A stretch of 64,000 bases of DNA from Maratus speciosus (GCA_963932465.1 OZ010798.1:16972981-17036980), one strand, 5' to 3'; counted from the first letter of the stretch, positions 1 to 13,023 are shown. A program made the numbers and translations. Notes: generated by a model from the letters alone, not told the origin.

Positions 1-641
1 TTAACAAGGCGATGCTTGAGGCGCAGTTGTTGGCAGACATCCAGGTGAACACATACAATTAAAACTCATATTGTTTAATAGATGGCAGCATAAAAAAGTT
101 GAATCATTAATCGATATGAATGTTTAGTACTTAATCGAAATGTATATCCTACATCGACAATACGACAATGACAATCTACAAAAATGGTGCTGTGTGATCT
201 GCTACGTTATTTTCTAGGTGGATATTACATTAACTTTCTCTTGAGTTTTTTTTACTATAATTACTGTTACATGATTTTTTTTTTTATCTTTTGTACTCTA
301 TTACTTTCTGATTCTTGAAAAGCAAAGAAATAAGAATAATTAAAAAAACCCATCAATTTAAGCCTACTTGGGATTAGAATATGAAACTATTTTAAAAATA
401 GGTTGAATATTGTTTATTAAAGGTATGTTTTCTAATCGTTTTGATTCTATATTTTTTCTTTTTACTCTTCTAAAGCAATATTTGTTCATTTCAGTACAAT
501 ATTTACAGTCACTTCATAATATTTATATATAAAATGCTTTTCTTGACTTTTCTTAGGTATTTAACAAAATTTGGAAATGATGATGCTTTAAAAAATGTTT
601 CATTTCAAACCAACATTGACAGTTTTCAGAGTAAATAAATA
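1..641. other. AT-rich stretch without recognised feature
   Basis: AT-rich sequence with T runs near 245-290. I see no gene, RNA or terminal repeat. Confidence 0.5.
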
Positions 642-649
642 ACTATTTT

Positions 650-839
650 GGTACTTTTCAGTTAGCCGGGCACCAATGTTATATATACATATTTATGTTA
701 TATAAATGTATGTATATATGCATATATATTTACATATATATATGTGTGTATATATACAATATGTGTATATGTATATATATGTATATTTACATATAAATAT
801 GTATATATAACACTGGCGTCCGGCTAACCGAAAAGTACC
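650..839. mobile_element. 190-bp MITE with 8-bp target duplication and TA-palindrome core
   Basis: The left end GGTACTTTTCAGTTAGCCGG and the right end (reverse complement GGTACTTTTCGGTTAGCCGG) form terminal inverted repeats. The core is alternating TATA/TGTA sequence that also folds back. The element is flanked by ACTATTTT at 642-649 and again at 840-847, an exact 8-bp target site duplication. Eight bases fit hAT, P or Mutator-like elements; the ends do not begin CAG, so the superfamily is open. Related ends occur at 35451, 36629, 38397 and 38789. Confidence 0.8.
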
Positions 840-945
840 ACTATTTTCATGAACTTTTTTTTCCTAGTCATTACTGTAACTGGAACAGGAAGATGTGATA
901 TCTATAGATACCGCAATCTTTATTTTCAAATCTTCACTCTATGTA

Positions 946-2748
946 CCGTAATTTCCGGCCTATAATCCGCGGATTATCTGTTAAAAAACCTCAAAACTTT
1001 TAAGTGCGGATTATCTGTTGAAATTTTTTTTAAGCAGAAGTTCACGTCAGACATCCAGATTCTACCGCACGCCTGTCTGCTATCGACCGTTCGCGGAGTT
1101 GCTGACGATTGGCTCACATATGACGTGCCATGCTAGTGGGAGTGGCTTACGATTTTTATGTTATTTTTTTAGTCTTTTGGCAAAATGTTTCGGTGATGAA
1201 CAAAGCGTTTCTCATCTCTTTCAAAAATTTCAATCTCAATCATTTATGAAATAGTGTATTGTTATGACGTTGAAAGTTATAATAATGTCTAAGAGAAAAC
1301 GTGTTATTTAACACTACAGAATTTAAACTGAACGTTATTTAAAAAGCGGAAGGTGATTTCGATATAGGTATCGATTATTAGCATGAATCTATAGCCAAAT
1401 CGATATAGGTATCGGAATTAGGATAAACATAGGACCAAATCGATATAGGTTACGGAATTAGCATAAATCTATTGTCAAATATGAAAAAGCTTTTTAAACT
1501 AACGCGCTGAGTATGGACTCTATTCAAGTGACGTCAGACGCCAGAGCTGGCGGTATGATGATCTGTTATTCTAGTTACTGCACCGGCAGAATACCAGTAT
1601 GCGCAGGCGCAAACATCGCTAGCAGACGACTTTAGCCTTGACTCAGGTTGAATGCATACGTTTTAACTGAAAATTTGCAAACTTAGCGAATTTTCTCGCA
1701 TACAGAACAAAATTTTGAATTTAGATGACAATATATTAAGTATATGCTGCTGCATCAAAGAATTCTTTTGCGGTATTTTTAACAAACAAGCATTAATAAC
1801 TCACACTCCATAGACTGCTATGCTAAACACCGCCAGTAAATACCGCCAGCAGACGAATTTTAGCCTCAACCTCAGGTCGCGTGCATAAGGTCCATTACGA
1901 TATACAATCACAGTAAAAAACAAACGTTATTATTTTTAAAATCAGTTCTTTTTTGTTTGCTTCAATGGGTCAATTTTTTTGAAATACTTTTCAAAATAAC
2001 TTGTTAACATTGTGTTAATAATCTTTTAGATTACATATTCAATAAGAATTTAATCCGACACAATATATCTAATAACATAAAAGCATTAATTTAGATACTA
2101 ACATGCTATTGGGGATTAAAAAATATAAAATTAAAAATAGTATAATATACTAATATATCACGTCAATCATATCCAACGAAAACAACTAACATTCGATGAT
2201 TCGATTACAAATATCCATTGAAGCTCGATTATTCTGAAATGATTTAGATTTTATCTGAGTCAATATAGACATATATTCCCTCGTGTATTCCTATTACAAG
2301 AGTCATTGTTTGGGAAGATAAGAAGATTTAGTCATTGGTTTCAGCTGTTTTGAACCATACCATAAAATTACAAAATAATCAAGCATAAATCTATAGTCAA
2401 ATCGATATAGATGTCGATTATTATCATAAATCTATAGCCAAATCGATCACAAGACATTCTACGTTTTAGATATAAGATTCAATGGGAAAAAAATTGTATT
2501 ATTTTTACTTGTAATTATTTTATTGTTATTTTTTTCAATTATTTTAATACAATTATCATTTAAATACAGCAACTAAATAAATAGGGAGGTGGTTTATTAG
2601 CGATGCTTTGGAATGTTGAAAAAAAGTGAGTAATCCCTGTATAGTCCGGCGTATAATCAGCGGGTTATCTGCTGAAATTTTTTTATAAGGGCTAAAAATT
2701 GCGACTGCGGATTATACGCCGGTGCGGATTATAGGCCGAAAATTACGG
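946..2748. mobile_element. TIR DNA element, internally degraded
   Basis: The left end CCGTAATTTCCGGCCTATAA and the right end (ending TTATAGGCCGAAAATTACGG) are inverted repeats flanked by TA. Near both ends a second-order motif recurs (GCGGATTATCTGTTGAAATT at left; a close match near 2664). Inside, a short motif AAATCGATATAGGTATCGG is repeated at about 1356, 1394, 1438 and 2400. No transposase is readable. TA duplication fits a Tc1/mariner or pogo-like non-autonomous element. Confidence 0.65.
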
Positions 2749-2750
2749 TA

Positions 2751-3935
2751 ATTACTGAATAGTGCTATGTATGATATGTTTTTACTAGTATGATATAAAC
2801 ATATCAGTCTTAAGTAGCAGCCATACACTCGTTATCTAACTCAACCGAGAAATCAAAGTTTTGCAGTCGTAAAATCACGGTTAAGAATGGAAGATCAGGC
2901 CGACATCCATTGGTAGTTTTCCGTAAATAAAAAATGAAGCCTTTAGATTCATCAAATATATATTATATGATCATAAAATACATCAACTCCACTAGATGCT
3001 ACCTATATTCGGGTCGTTGCTACGTCGTAAAATGTAAACTCACTAGATGTTAAATATTAGAACAGTATGATGAAGAAGCAGTAAACGAAGCTCTCCAGGT
3101 GTCATGAGTTAGTTAAGCAAATCAATAATTGTAATGTTCTCTGTCTCCCAGCCAATGTAATAGGTTAAATACTTGTGAAAAAGAACAAGCGTACGAATAC
3201 ATTACAAGTGAAAGAACCAACCCCGTAAAAATATCCGGGAGGACGCAACAAGAGGCAGGCTACGATAGAACCCTGCTCAGGGGGAAGTACGTGTGACGTC
3301 GATGATGAACTCTTTAGTCTCGGTGTCAGCTTTATAACATAAACAGATGTTGGCGGGCTTGGCAAGGAATTATGGGAAATAGAACAAATGATATTAAAAA
3401 CATTCGAAACAAAAAGAATTTAGTTTCTGAATAAAATGAAAAAAAGTAATTTAATGGGTTTTATAAGATTAGACGAATGGATTTAAGGTTTTTAGAAAAA
3501 TAAAAGAATATGCATTAAAGCATGGAAAAAAGATAAAAGATTATATTTAAGATAGTATTAAAGCTAAGTAAAGAAGGTAGATATTATAATAATTTGGAAT
3601 AGTTTAATTAAGATAAAGGGATGAAAATTTTTATTATTACATGTATGTGCTATTTTTGTATAGAAATCTTCTCTTTAGTTACCCACAGGATGTGATTGAA
3701 TAAAATGATGATTTCTATGTCAAAATAGTGGTATCTATAGCTCACCATTCAGTGTGTGTCATTGATGTTAATCAAGCAGAATATAACATTTGATTGTGTA
3801 TAACAAATTTATTACGCCAGGCATTTATTTTTTCATCCTAATAAAATGTAATAAATAAAAAGATGTCCATAATTTCCTCCCCCTTTCTAGCATTTTTGTT
3901 TCTTACTTTCATGGAATTTTATCTGTTTTGAGTAC
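2751..3935. other. Intergenic stretch without recognised gene
   Basis: AT-rich. A more GC-rich patch at about 3180-3340 has an open - strand frame but no motif, no codon pattern and no clear splice signals. Nothing else is supported. Confidence 0.4.
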
Positions 3936-3938
3936 TTA

Positions 3939-4875
3939 CAAGGAAGGTTTCCATATGGGCATATTCAGAAAAATCTGAAAAAATTATAGAGTGTTCTTCT
4001 CTTGTGAATATATATGTTTATAAAATTATTTTTGGCGGAACCTCGATAGAACATTCGTAAAAAAATAACGAAAATTTTGTTTATTTGGCGATTTATTATC
4101 GGTTGGCAATGAAATTTTGAAAAATGCTTTTTTATGTCGAATGCATTTTAAGATAAAAATGATTCATATTGGACTTGTTTAAATAAATTTAATGTAAATA
4201 ACTTTAATTTTGTCAGTTTTAGTTTTATTTAACTATACTTTTGACATGTATATATATATATATATATATATTTATAATGAAAGTTAAATATCAAATTGTA
4301 TAAATTAATACAAAATTAAAATAAATTAAAATTGTTTCAATATCTCAAAATTAATTCCAATTGAGCACTGTCGAGTCAATTCAACTTTGTTGCTATGGAA
4401 ACGATGAATTCTTGGATATTGAAATGAATAACTGGTAAATGAATCTTGCCTTTATTTTGGAATACGCTTAAATATATGAAAGTATTTTTTATATATGAAA
4501 CTGTTTTAAGTAATAAAATTAAATAACAAGCAACATAAATATGCAATACGAAAAAATGTATTTATTAAACTCTCTCATTGTTTATGTTTAAATTCATTAA
4601 ATAATTTTTACACGCATTCTACAAATCAATTAACAAACAAATTTCAGGTACATTAAAATCATTTGCTTTTGGCGAGGAAAAGTACTGCTCGCCAAATCGC
4701 GTGACGATTTCATCCTTCCGCGCGAAATACTCGAAAGAACTTTATTTTTTAAGGACTTTCTACTGTAATTCCGCCGCTAAATTTGACTGATCCTTTATTA
4801 CATACATAAGTAGTTTAAATGGTACTTTTTTTTTTCAAAATATTCTGTGTATGCCCAGTAAGGAGACCTTCCTTG
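3939..4875. mobile_element. PIF/Harbinger-like MITE, copy 1
   Basis: The ends are CAAGGAAGGTTTCCATATGG and, reversed, CAAGGAAGGTCTCCTTACTG, both leading into GGGCATA. The flanks are TTA on each side (3936-3938 and 4876-4878), the 3-bp duplication typical of PIF/Harbinger. Internal marks are TTTTTGGCGGAACCTCGATA near 4028, a (TA) run at about 4249-4270 and AATTCCGCCGCTAAATTTGA near 4769. A second copy lies at 15531-16487. No transposase is present. Confidence 0.78.
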
Positions 4876-4878
4876 TTA

Positions 4879-7189
4879 GTGTTTTCATCACTGCTTTAAA
4901 TTTAAAAAAAGTACTTTTTTCAGGCTGACCAAGATTGACTATTTGGGAGAGACTTCAAAATAGTAAATGTTTAAAATCTGTATGGTGCTTGATTTGGTTA
5001 TTCACTGCTCACTAAAATTATCTTTATGAGAAATGCACATTGTATAACATTCTAATTTTTATTTCATTACAATTTATTAGATATTTTCCTTGCAGGTGTC
5101 TTAAATCTTTATTTTCGTTGGTACTACTTGATTATCTCATCGACCAATTTCGCCAAATTATACATATTGTCGTAATTTTTATTTTAAATAACAAAAGAAC
5201 AAATAAATTAGTGAAACATTAATAAAATTACAAATTAAAAGTTAAATTCAAAATCAGTTGATGATGTAACAAACGTGTATATCATGTTTTATGTCAAGTA
5301 AATGCGACATTTACGATCATTCATTATTAACATTTTATGTAATAGTTTGGCGTTAGTTTTTTGATCACCGAGATAATCAAGTAGCACCTTTTCGTTAACT
5401 CATCTAGTCTGCTGACTGCGTGCGATGGTTAAAAAATCTCTATTTTATGTTAGAGTATTCTGGATTGATGCACTTCCCCCCATGTTTGGGCATAAATAAT
5501 CTAGATGTAGGTTAGATTGTAAACACAAAATTTGTTATAGACTATTCAATTTTAAAAAACAAAATTTATAATTAACCATACATGTCACATAAAATTTTAT
5601 GAGAAATATGGTTTTGTGTGTTGTTTAACAGTAAAAATGTGTCCAGAAATTTGTATTAAAAAATAGTATTTACTTTTCAAATAAAGGTGTGTTTTTCATA
5701 TTTTTATAAATATTTGTTAAGAAATACCTGTATGTGATTTAGCTGTGATATTTCTTTAACATTTTTTTCAGTGATATTTCATTAAACATGCAAAATTCAG
5801 TTCAGAATATTTATCTCCAAATAACCGTTCAATTAACAATTTAATTTCTAAGCAATAGTTTTTTTTTTTTTTTTATCTTACTGTAATACATATATTTTTT
5901 ACTTTTAAATAGAAATATAGAAATACATGCTTGTTTACTTTCAGCTTATTATAAAGGTAAAAAATAATATTATAAAAACTCTCCAATGAGTACTATACAG
6001 GTTGTTTATATTTATGTAACAGTTAGTCTATATCTGTTTAGACTGTATTTGTTCAAAATTCTGTCTTTTGATGCAAATCATTTGAATTTATGATGAGGCA
6101 CCGTGTTCTTTCCTGTTATTTAGACATCCGTGCGAGTTCTGGACAGTAGAAGTAAGTGAATTAAAGGAATATCAGATAGGTGTGTAGGTGTGCAGGATTC
6201 TTCGAAACCATGTTCAAAGACAAAAGTAAATCATTCTTGATTTATTTTGTTTCCTATTAATTTTGATTGAAGAATCAACACAATATTGATTTTATAAATA
6301 ACAATTTTATTGCATTAAAAATATTAAAATTGATGACTGATGTTATCTAATGATAAAATGTATAGCAAAATTCCCTTTAACCCTTTCCAACGTGGAGTAA
6401 TTCTGTTTATAAATTGATGAAATAATAGACTGACACCAGAATTTATAAACGTATTTATTAGGAAATACGAACTTGCTTATTTTCACGTACATTATAAAAG
6501 AGAAATTTTAATTAAATATTCTTGGTGCCGATTGTCAGTTTTGGAATTAAAATTAGGTGTCCTTTTTTAAGGACACCACCCTCAAAAGGGTGGTGTCCTA
6601 ATTGAAACAGAATTATATAATTATTTTGACATGTTTAAAAAAGCAATTCTGAATAAAGCAAAATTCTAAACCAAAATACATATTGCTACACAGATAAAAA
6701 AATATATATATCACTACCAAAATATTATTCATTTTTAATTGTGAAATTCCCAGTGATCCTAATAAGTGATTGAATGTTACATGGAATTTATTCCATTGTA
6801 CTAGGGTTGTGCTATTTTTCTCATCTTGCCAATAATATCTGTGGAAATTTTCATTTTGATGTCTTAAAAAGTTGTTTTATTCCTCGAATATTAATAAAAG
6901 ATTGGAATGACTCCACTTGACTTACCCAATACTGTGCCTTTAACTAAATAGCAATAAAACAATAGTAAAAACTTTGATTCTAAATTTACAAAGGTGAAAT
7001 ATTTCCCCAGGGGAAAATAATATCATGTTTTTAAAAAAAACTTCTACTTTCAAATAATATCATAAGACGAAACATGATTTTTTCACCTTAATTCAACATA
7101 AATTGTATTATTTGATCAAATAATAAATCAAATAATACCCATATAATGAAGTATAATCCCATATAATACTTCATCACCATTTTTATATA
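4879..7189. other. Intergenic AT-rich stretch
   Basis: No gene recognised. A good donor-like GTAAGT at 6152 follows a short ATG frame (from 6092) that stops just before it; a non-coding 5' exon is possible but unsupported. A perfect hairpin lies at 6570-6599. Confidence 0.4.
6570..6599. repeat. Perfect 13-bp hairpin with 4-base loop
   Basis: AGGACACCACCCT, loop CAAA, then its exact complement AGGGTGGTGTCCT. The left arm also overlaps a shorter GTGTCC/GGACAC pairing at 6558-6575. It is GC-rich against an AT-rich background. No T tract or gene follows that would make it a terminator; it may be the centre or edge of a small MITE. Confidence 0.8.
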
Positions 7190-8150
7190 AAATTGCAGCT
7201 TGCAAATTTTATATTAGACAAGCTTTTAAAGTATGTTCAGAAAAATATTTAGAAAAAGAGCTTAATACCATTAGAGATATCGCTGAGACAAATGGCTTTT
7301 CAACATTCCTCATATATAAACTTATCTATGAATTCAATTTTCATGACAATATCAAAAAAGAAAACCATAAGGAAATGATATACAAAATGTTTAACTATCT
7401 CCCTGGTCTGTACGAAAAATTAAGATAGGCTCTACTGAAACACAATTTAAATTTAATAGCCTGTCCACCAAGAAAATTAAAAGAGTAAATTTGTACTCAA
7501 AATAGATCCAACACCGAAAGATGAATTTGCTGGCGTATATACCATTCCTTTTAGAACGGACAGCAATAGACTAATAGAGTACATCGGAATGACCAAAAGA
7601 AAGAATAAAAGAACATAAAGCAGACACAGAAATTTTTTCGTCAATCCACAGCTCTCTCTCATTTAAGTTTCAATCAGAATATCGCAATAGATTTTGATCA
7701 GGCAAAAATCATATTCCCAATATCCAATTATTACGCATCCACTATAAGGGAATCAATAGAAATTCTGTGTAAAAGCAATCAAGTATGTAACGATGCCCTA
7801 TCATACAATATCCCCAGTTTGTGGTTCTATATCCTGAAAACCTGAGCAAAGTGACGTAGAAAAATTTAAAGTAATGAAGTTAAATATTTTCTTCTACCGA
7901 TGGAAAATGACGTATGAGAAACAAAGTGGTGTCATAAAATAAATGGAAGTGCAATTAATTATAATATATATTTCCTCTAATTAAATTCAATCTAAGAAAT
8001 TGCTACTTCTACTTTCAACTCTAGTAATGATTGGCTCTCTCATTTTCAAAACAAAGTGACGTATTTGTATAAATAAACAACATTTAGTTATTAAGATATT
8101 CTCTGATGATGAGCCTGGGGAGGCTTGAAAGTAATAAGAAGTTTTAAGTA
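7190..8150 (+). mobile_element. Penelope-like retroelement 3' fragment (GIY-YIG endonuclease region and 3' end)
   Basis: Frame fragments read QAFKVCSEKYLEKEL and GFSTFLIYKLI, then a GIY-YIG start GVYTIPFRTDSNR, EYIGMTKRK, and downstream SNYYASTIRESIEILCKS. The same order (RAFEVCS, SGVYIIP, YVGITTQK, NICILREF) occurs in the copies at 24900-31530. The frame is broken by single-base shifts and stops, so it is dead. The GIY-YIG domain after a reverse transcriptase identifies Penelope-like elements. About 250 bp past the last coding remnant is a hammerhead-like core (8103-8130). The reverse transcriptase is not seen, so the copy is 5' truncated. Confidence 0.7.
8103..8130 (+). ncRNA. Possible hammerhead-ribozyme core near Penelope-like 3' end
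   Basis: CTGATGA at 8103-8109, a stem GAGCCT/AGGCTT closed by loop GGGG, then GAAA at 8127-8130. This is the order of hammerhead core strands, and Penelope-like elements are known to carry such motifs in their terminal repeats. One extra T follows the core, and stems I and III are not evident, so activity is doubtful. Confidence 0.4.
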
Positions 8151-9652
8151 AAATGTATATTTTAAACTTGTAACATCTTTTTCATTACATTAGTCGCCTT
8201 TTAAGTAAGATTGTGGACCTTTTTAATGTTCACATTATTTACCTCTACTTTCATTCATAAAACTTTAACTTTTATCCGATAATGTAATTGTCAATAAATT
8301 TCCATTCTCTCATGCTGAAAATAAGGTCTGTTGAGTAAAAATAGAAAAGAAAGATACTGGTGACAGTGGTTTCTAACATATTCACCAAATGCGAGTTCAA
8401 TTGAAAACATAATTTGGATGCTATTGTTTATGTTTAACTCGCACACTCAAATTATAGCTCTGAGATCTATACACATGAGAAATTCAAATGTATGTGAGGC
8501 ATTCTCACGAAATTTTAACTTTCAGGAATAAAAATCTGGTGAAATTAAACTTATAGACGAATGCCTTAATGATTCAAAATAAAGAAAAAATGGTCAGCAG
8601 CGACGATTTTTTTATTTCGCTAAGGCTTATGTTAAACTTGCAAGTTTAATTTTCCTTACCATTTTACCTCTGTAATTTTTTTTATTTTCTTCTGAATTTT
8701 TACTTATAATGAATTGGCATAGTACCCACGGAACATTCAAATAAGAAATAATAACAATGGTGTATTTTTAGTACAAAATTTAGTTATAAAATTGTCTTAA
8801 AGGGATATTAGGAAGGGACGGTAAGAAAAAAAAATGATGACGATAAGGAAGATTACCACCTATTTTTAATCAAATCATGTTAAGACTGAGTGATAGCCAC
8901 AATATTAATTGATTTTTATCAACAGTTACTTACATTGGATTAAATTAAAAAATAATTTAATTTACCTCAAAAAATGCAGGAATAAACGTTGGGGAATAGT
9001 CTATATAAAAGACTACCTATAAATCCAAAATGCTTGAAATTGGTATTTAAATGCTGATTTAAATTCTGCAGTAAATTTCGAGTCAAAGAATTTTAGCCAT
9101 TCTTTCTCTAGCATACCTCTGCATGAGAAAAAAGTTCAAAAAATTTCTGTGTCTGTAGCTGGTGGGATTTTCTCTATAATTTTAGCAAGAATTACGGTAT
9201 GGAATATAAAATCCAGGGACAGAGTTCTAAAAATAATAACAACCGTACAAATGTGTGCAGGTTAATTTTTTGCTACCTATTTGTATAAAACAATTGTCTC
9301 AGTTGCAGAAAAAAATTACATTGAATTACTTTTATTGAAACAACTTTATACAGACAGCTTCAAACTTAAAAATCAGCATCAGGGACGCGGGACGGTATAG
9401 ACTTTCGTGGTATATTTGGACCCCCCAACATCGTCCAAAACTTATTTATCTCGTTAATATTGTTATACATTCATGCAAAGGGATGTTTTCCAACATAAGA
9501 AATAAAAGAAACCCAAGAATATGTACTAAAATGAAAATTATTATTCAGGGACTTAAAAGTCAAAATTATGTTAGAATGCCTCATATGTGTACATCCACAA
9601 ACGAAATTGAACCATAACAAAAATAGATTCGGGAAACCTCAAAATGTAAAAA
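8151..9652. other. AT-rich stretch without recognised gene
   Basis: No open frame of note, no terminal repeats found. Confidence 0.4.
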
Positions 9653-10365
9653 TCAGTAACAATAAGGAAAGAAGCTTGTGTGTCTGTCCACTGCGTTCTG
9701 AAGAAACCGCTGCATGAAGTGCTACGAAATTTGGCATGAAGATATCTATGTATGAAGTTAATGTTCCTCAAAGCCAGACTTTAGATTTTTTATTAGGTCT
9801 TTATTATATAATTTTTTATGTGATCTTTAGTATTTTTTCACATTTTGTTTTGATTTTTTAAATATTTTTAAAATGAATCTGACTTTAAATTTTTTTTAGC
9901 CAAATATATTAAATTTTGTTAGTTTTTCCAATAAAGTTTATCCGGACTTCGTATAGCAATTTTTGAATTTTCTCCAATTTTTTTGAGTTCACGGTGATTT
10001 TTTTGATAATGGGAAAAGTAATTCAGTTTCAGACTTTTAGCCTAATATATTCTGTCCTCCCTTATTTTTTAATTTTTAACATCTTCTAATTTAATTTTTA
10101 ATGCAGTTTTTTGCACTCCAAAGGGATTTTCTTACATTTATGGAAAGAATTTCAGTTAAAATATTTTAGCCCATTATAGTAAATTTTTTCTCTACCAATT
10201 GGGAATTATTTTATTTATTTATTTATTTTGCTTTACGGCACATTTTTGATATTCGTAAAAAGAATTTTGTTTTCAATTTTAGCCTAATATAGTAAATTTA
10301 GTCTCTGCAACTTTAGAATTTTTAGCAATTTTTAATATGTTTTTTGAATTATTTTTACTTACTAG
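9653..10365 (+). mobile_element. Helitron-like non-autonomous element, decayed
   Basis: It begins near TCAGTAACAATAAGGAAAGA, followed by GCTTGTGTGTCTGTCCACTG and GAAGAAACCGCTGCATGAAG. This matches the 5' end at 53062, which starts TCTATAATAATAAAG. The interior repeats the phrase TTTTAGCCTAATATAGTAAA several times and shares AAGTTTATCCGGACTTCGTA with the 3' half at 59260-59586. A CTAG at 10362-10365 is the likely 3' end, though the hairpin present in the other copy is missing. No Rep/helicase is encoded. Confidence 0.55.
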
Positions 10366-11203
10366 CTTTCTTTAAAAATAAAATCCATTTGAAAAGGTAT
10401 GTTTGTTTAAAATCATGAATGTTTGCACTTTGATTTATTACAGCTAATATTCATGTTTTTGGATCCCTCCCTTGCAAACATTTTGAAATTACAAATCTTG
10501 TCAAAAAAAAAAAAAAAAAAAAATTGCTACATTGGCTATAATTTGTGTTTTTTGTGAGTTTTTTTTTTTTTTTTTTTTGCAAGAAAAGGCATCTGCATCC
10601 TAGCAAGACCATATGAAAACAAAGGACAAGGCGTAAATGAAAAAATGAGGGGAGACATACAGCTTCATAGAGGGTGCCCTACTAACACTGCAAGAGAAAT
10701 ATTGTTATGCACGTTTCCAGTTATATCAACAATGCCAGTGTGCAATTTTTACTACCAGTTGATGCGCACCTCCACTTTTTGAAAGTTACACAAGCTTGAT
10801 CTAAATTATATATTGAAACTTCCAATCCCTTCATTGCTGCTTTCCTAAATAAAAGGAGGTATCTGTAGATATTTGGCAGTATAGAAGGCAGAGCAAAAAT
10901 TTTCTCTTTTGCAGTTTGTCTGTTCTTCCTCCTTTAACTTGAAACAATGCTTTCTATCAGTACATATACTTACTCTATAGTAGCCTCTTTGCATTTCTGA
11001 AACTTCTTATTTGTCACTGTACTTTATTGAAATATTAATTTTCTTTAAATTTTCTTAAATTTTAGTTTGAAATTGAAATACATTTTCACAATCTCAATTT
11101 GTTTTTTAAATTTCAGATTGATATCTTCAATTTTTTTTTTTTTCATTATGTCATTAACTCATTTCTTTAAAAGAATTTTTAAAATATCATTTTTATTTTC
11201 ATC
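10366..11203. other. Gene-free stretch with A and T runs
   Basis: A run at about 10503-10523 and T run at about 10560-10579; remainder AT-rich without recognised feature. Confidence 0.45.
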
Positions 11204-11211
11204 TCTTAAAT

Positions 11212-12412
11212 TAGAGATGCACAACCTGTGGCCCGCGGGACAAAAGTGGCCCGCGATGGGTTAACGTGTGGCCCGCGAATTTCATCAATTTATAAATGGA
11301 AAATATTGCAATTTTTGTACTTAGGCAGTAGGAAAAAATCGTGAATTTAGTCAATTTGCCGCGAGGAAAATTGAAATTTTTTTCAGTCAGTTAAGAACCG
11401 CGAATTTTGTTGATGGGCTGCGAGAAAATCGCGAATTTTGTTGATTAGGAGCGGAAAAATCTCAAATTTCGTTGATCGGCTGCGGAAAAATCGCGTGTTT
11501 CGTCTATTTATCGCAAATTTCGTCAATGTGCGCGGGAAAAAATGCAAATTTCGTTAGAGTCAGTTAATAATCACCAATTGCATTGATCGGGCGCGGAAAA
11601 ATTGCAAATTTTGTTGATTGGGCTCCGCAAAAATCGCGAACTTCGTTAGTCGTGCACTAAAAATTCACAAATTTTGTTGATGAAGAGCGAAAAATCGCGA
11701 ATTTTCTCGATGATGCGAGGAAGAATTGAAAATTTCGGTGATCGGCTGCGAAAAAATCGCGAGTTTTGGCAGTTTATCTCGAAATGAAATCGCAAATTTC
11801 GTCAATTTGCCGCGGCAAAAGAAAAGCAAAAATCCCGGATTTCTTGGATCGGATGTGGAAGGATCGCGAATTTCGTCTATCAGGAGTGAAAAAATCCCAA
11901 ATTTCGTCGATCGGGAGCGGAAAAATAGTGAATTTTTTCGATCAGGTGCGGAAAGATAGCGAATTTCGTCCATCCGGTGTGAAACAATCGCGAAATTTGT
12001 CGGTCAGGGGTGGAAAAATCGCAAATTTCGTTGATCGGCATCTACCCCCCCCCCCCCTTAATTCATAAAGCTTTGTTTTTTAGCACTTTTAATAAAACAA
12101 AATTTACTCCACCGAATAAAGTAAAGGAATATTATCACTCCTTCTAAATAATCCTTGCTATATCTCTCTTATATAAACAAACGTAAACTGCTGATATATC
12201 CTTGCCAACTGAATTGGATATGTTGACTGGGTAGGGGAATCTACAAGGGACACCCCCACCCCCTGTCTCTCTGAAACTATATTTTTTAATCTGTTTATAG
12301 GCTATCAAATCACCTCTCTGAAATAGAATTCACTCTGTGTTACTGAAGTGGCCCTCGGCAACCCAAAAATTTTTGTAAGTGGCCCTTCTCTTAAAAAGGT
12401 TGTGCACCCCTA
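11212..12412. mobile_element. hAT-type non-autonomous element carrying a 31-bp satellite, copy 1
   Basis: The ends are TAGAGATGCACAACCTGTGG and, reversed, TAGGGGTGCACAACCTTTTT. They are flanked by TCTTAAAT at 11204-11211 and again at 12413-12420, an exact 8-bp target duplication. A short left flank rich in GTGGCCCGCG leads into a 31-bp tandem array (about 11330-12040). About 360 bp of unique right flank follow, ending in the AAGTGGCCCTTCTC region. The right flank and left end recur in the element at 25772-28380. No transposase is encoded. Eight-base duplication and ...GGTTGTGCAC... style ends support hAT. Confidence 0.85.
11330..12040. repeat. 31-bp tandem satellite array, about 22 units
   Basis: Monomer approx. 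GGAAAAATCGCGAATTTCGT + CGATCGGGCGC (31 bases, counted on several adjacent units). CpG-rich inside an AT-rich region, with frequent TCGCGA and TCGATC. Some units carry the variant CAGTCAGTTAAGAA. As 31 is not a multiple of three and most units lack stops, long open frames appear on both strands; these are not genes. Confidence 0.88.
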
Positions 12413-12420
12413 TCTTAAAT

Positions 12421-13023
12421 GATTGTGCATAGCTTTATCTAAGGGCAGCCCCATCAAAAATTTTAGAATTAATTTTATCGAAATCTCCTTTGATTGAAGC
12501 AATGTACATATTCTACAGCAAAAATATTTTTGTAGATGTGGAAAACAATTTTTGCTTCCATTTTAGATGAAAAACTGATCTTTATGTATAATAAATAATC
12601 AATCTGGAAAATTCCCAAGCAAATCACGTGGGGCATAATTTTAAAATGTCCTTCAAATCATACTACTACAACAGGGCTAATTGTTCTCACAGAGTTTGAC
12701 AGATTCAGTGATTAAATGCTTTATGATAATTGCCATCATCATTTCCCTTCCACCAGGGGTCGATAAATCTATCCGCCCACGAAAATTGAAACCTAACATT
12801 TTAAAAACACTTGTTACTATTAGAATTTGTATTTTTTGTTAATGGCTATAACAGTTGAAAATTTTATAAAAAGAAAATATGTTGAATTCCATGATGTTCT
12901 TCTAACTTCACTATTTTAAAAATTATTAATAATATTTTTATTTCTAAAATCTTAATCTTGCATTTACAGAGAATGCATTTATGTGTCTGTCTTTCACTCA
13001 TGGGCTTATATTTTTATATATAG
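12421..13023. other. Sequence upstream of the F-box exon
   Basis: AT-rich, presumably intron upstream of the 13024 exon. No start exon recognised here. Confidence 0.4.

Noticed and set aside
3165..3365. 66-residue - strand frame in a GC-richer patch
   Set aside because: No domain, no splice signals and no coding bias that I can see.
6092..6157. First exon of the F-box gene (ATG frame followed by GTAAGT)
   Set aside because: The frame hits a stop before the donor, and phase and distance give no support.
11665..12068. Overlapping open frames of about 77-102 residues on both strands
   Set aside because: They are translations of the 31-bp satellite; the frames shift with each monomer and no domain is present.
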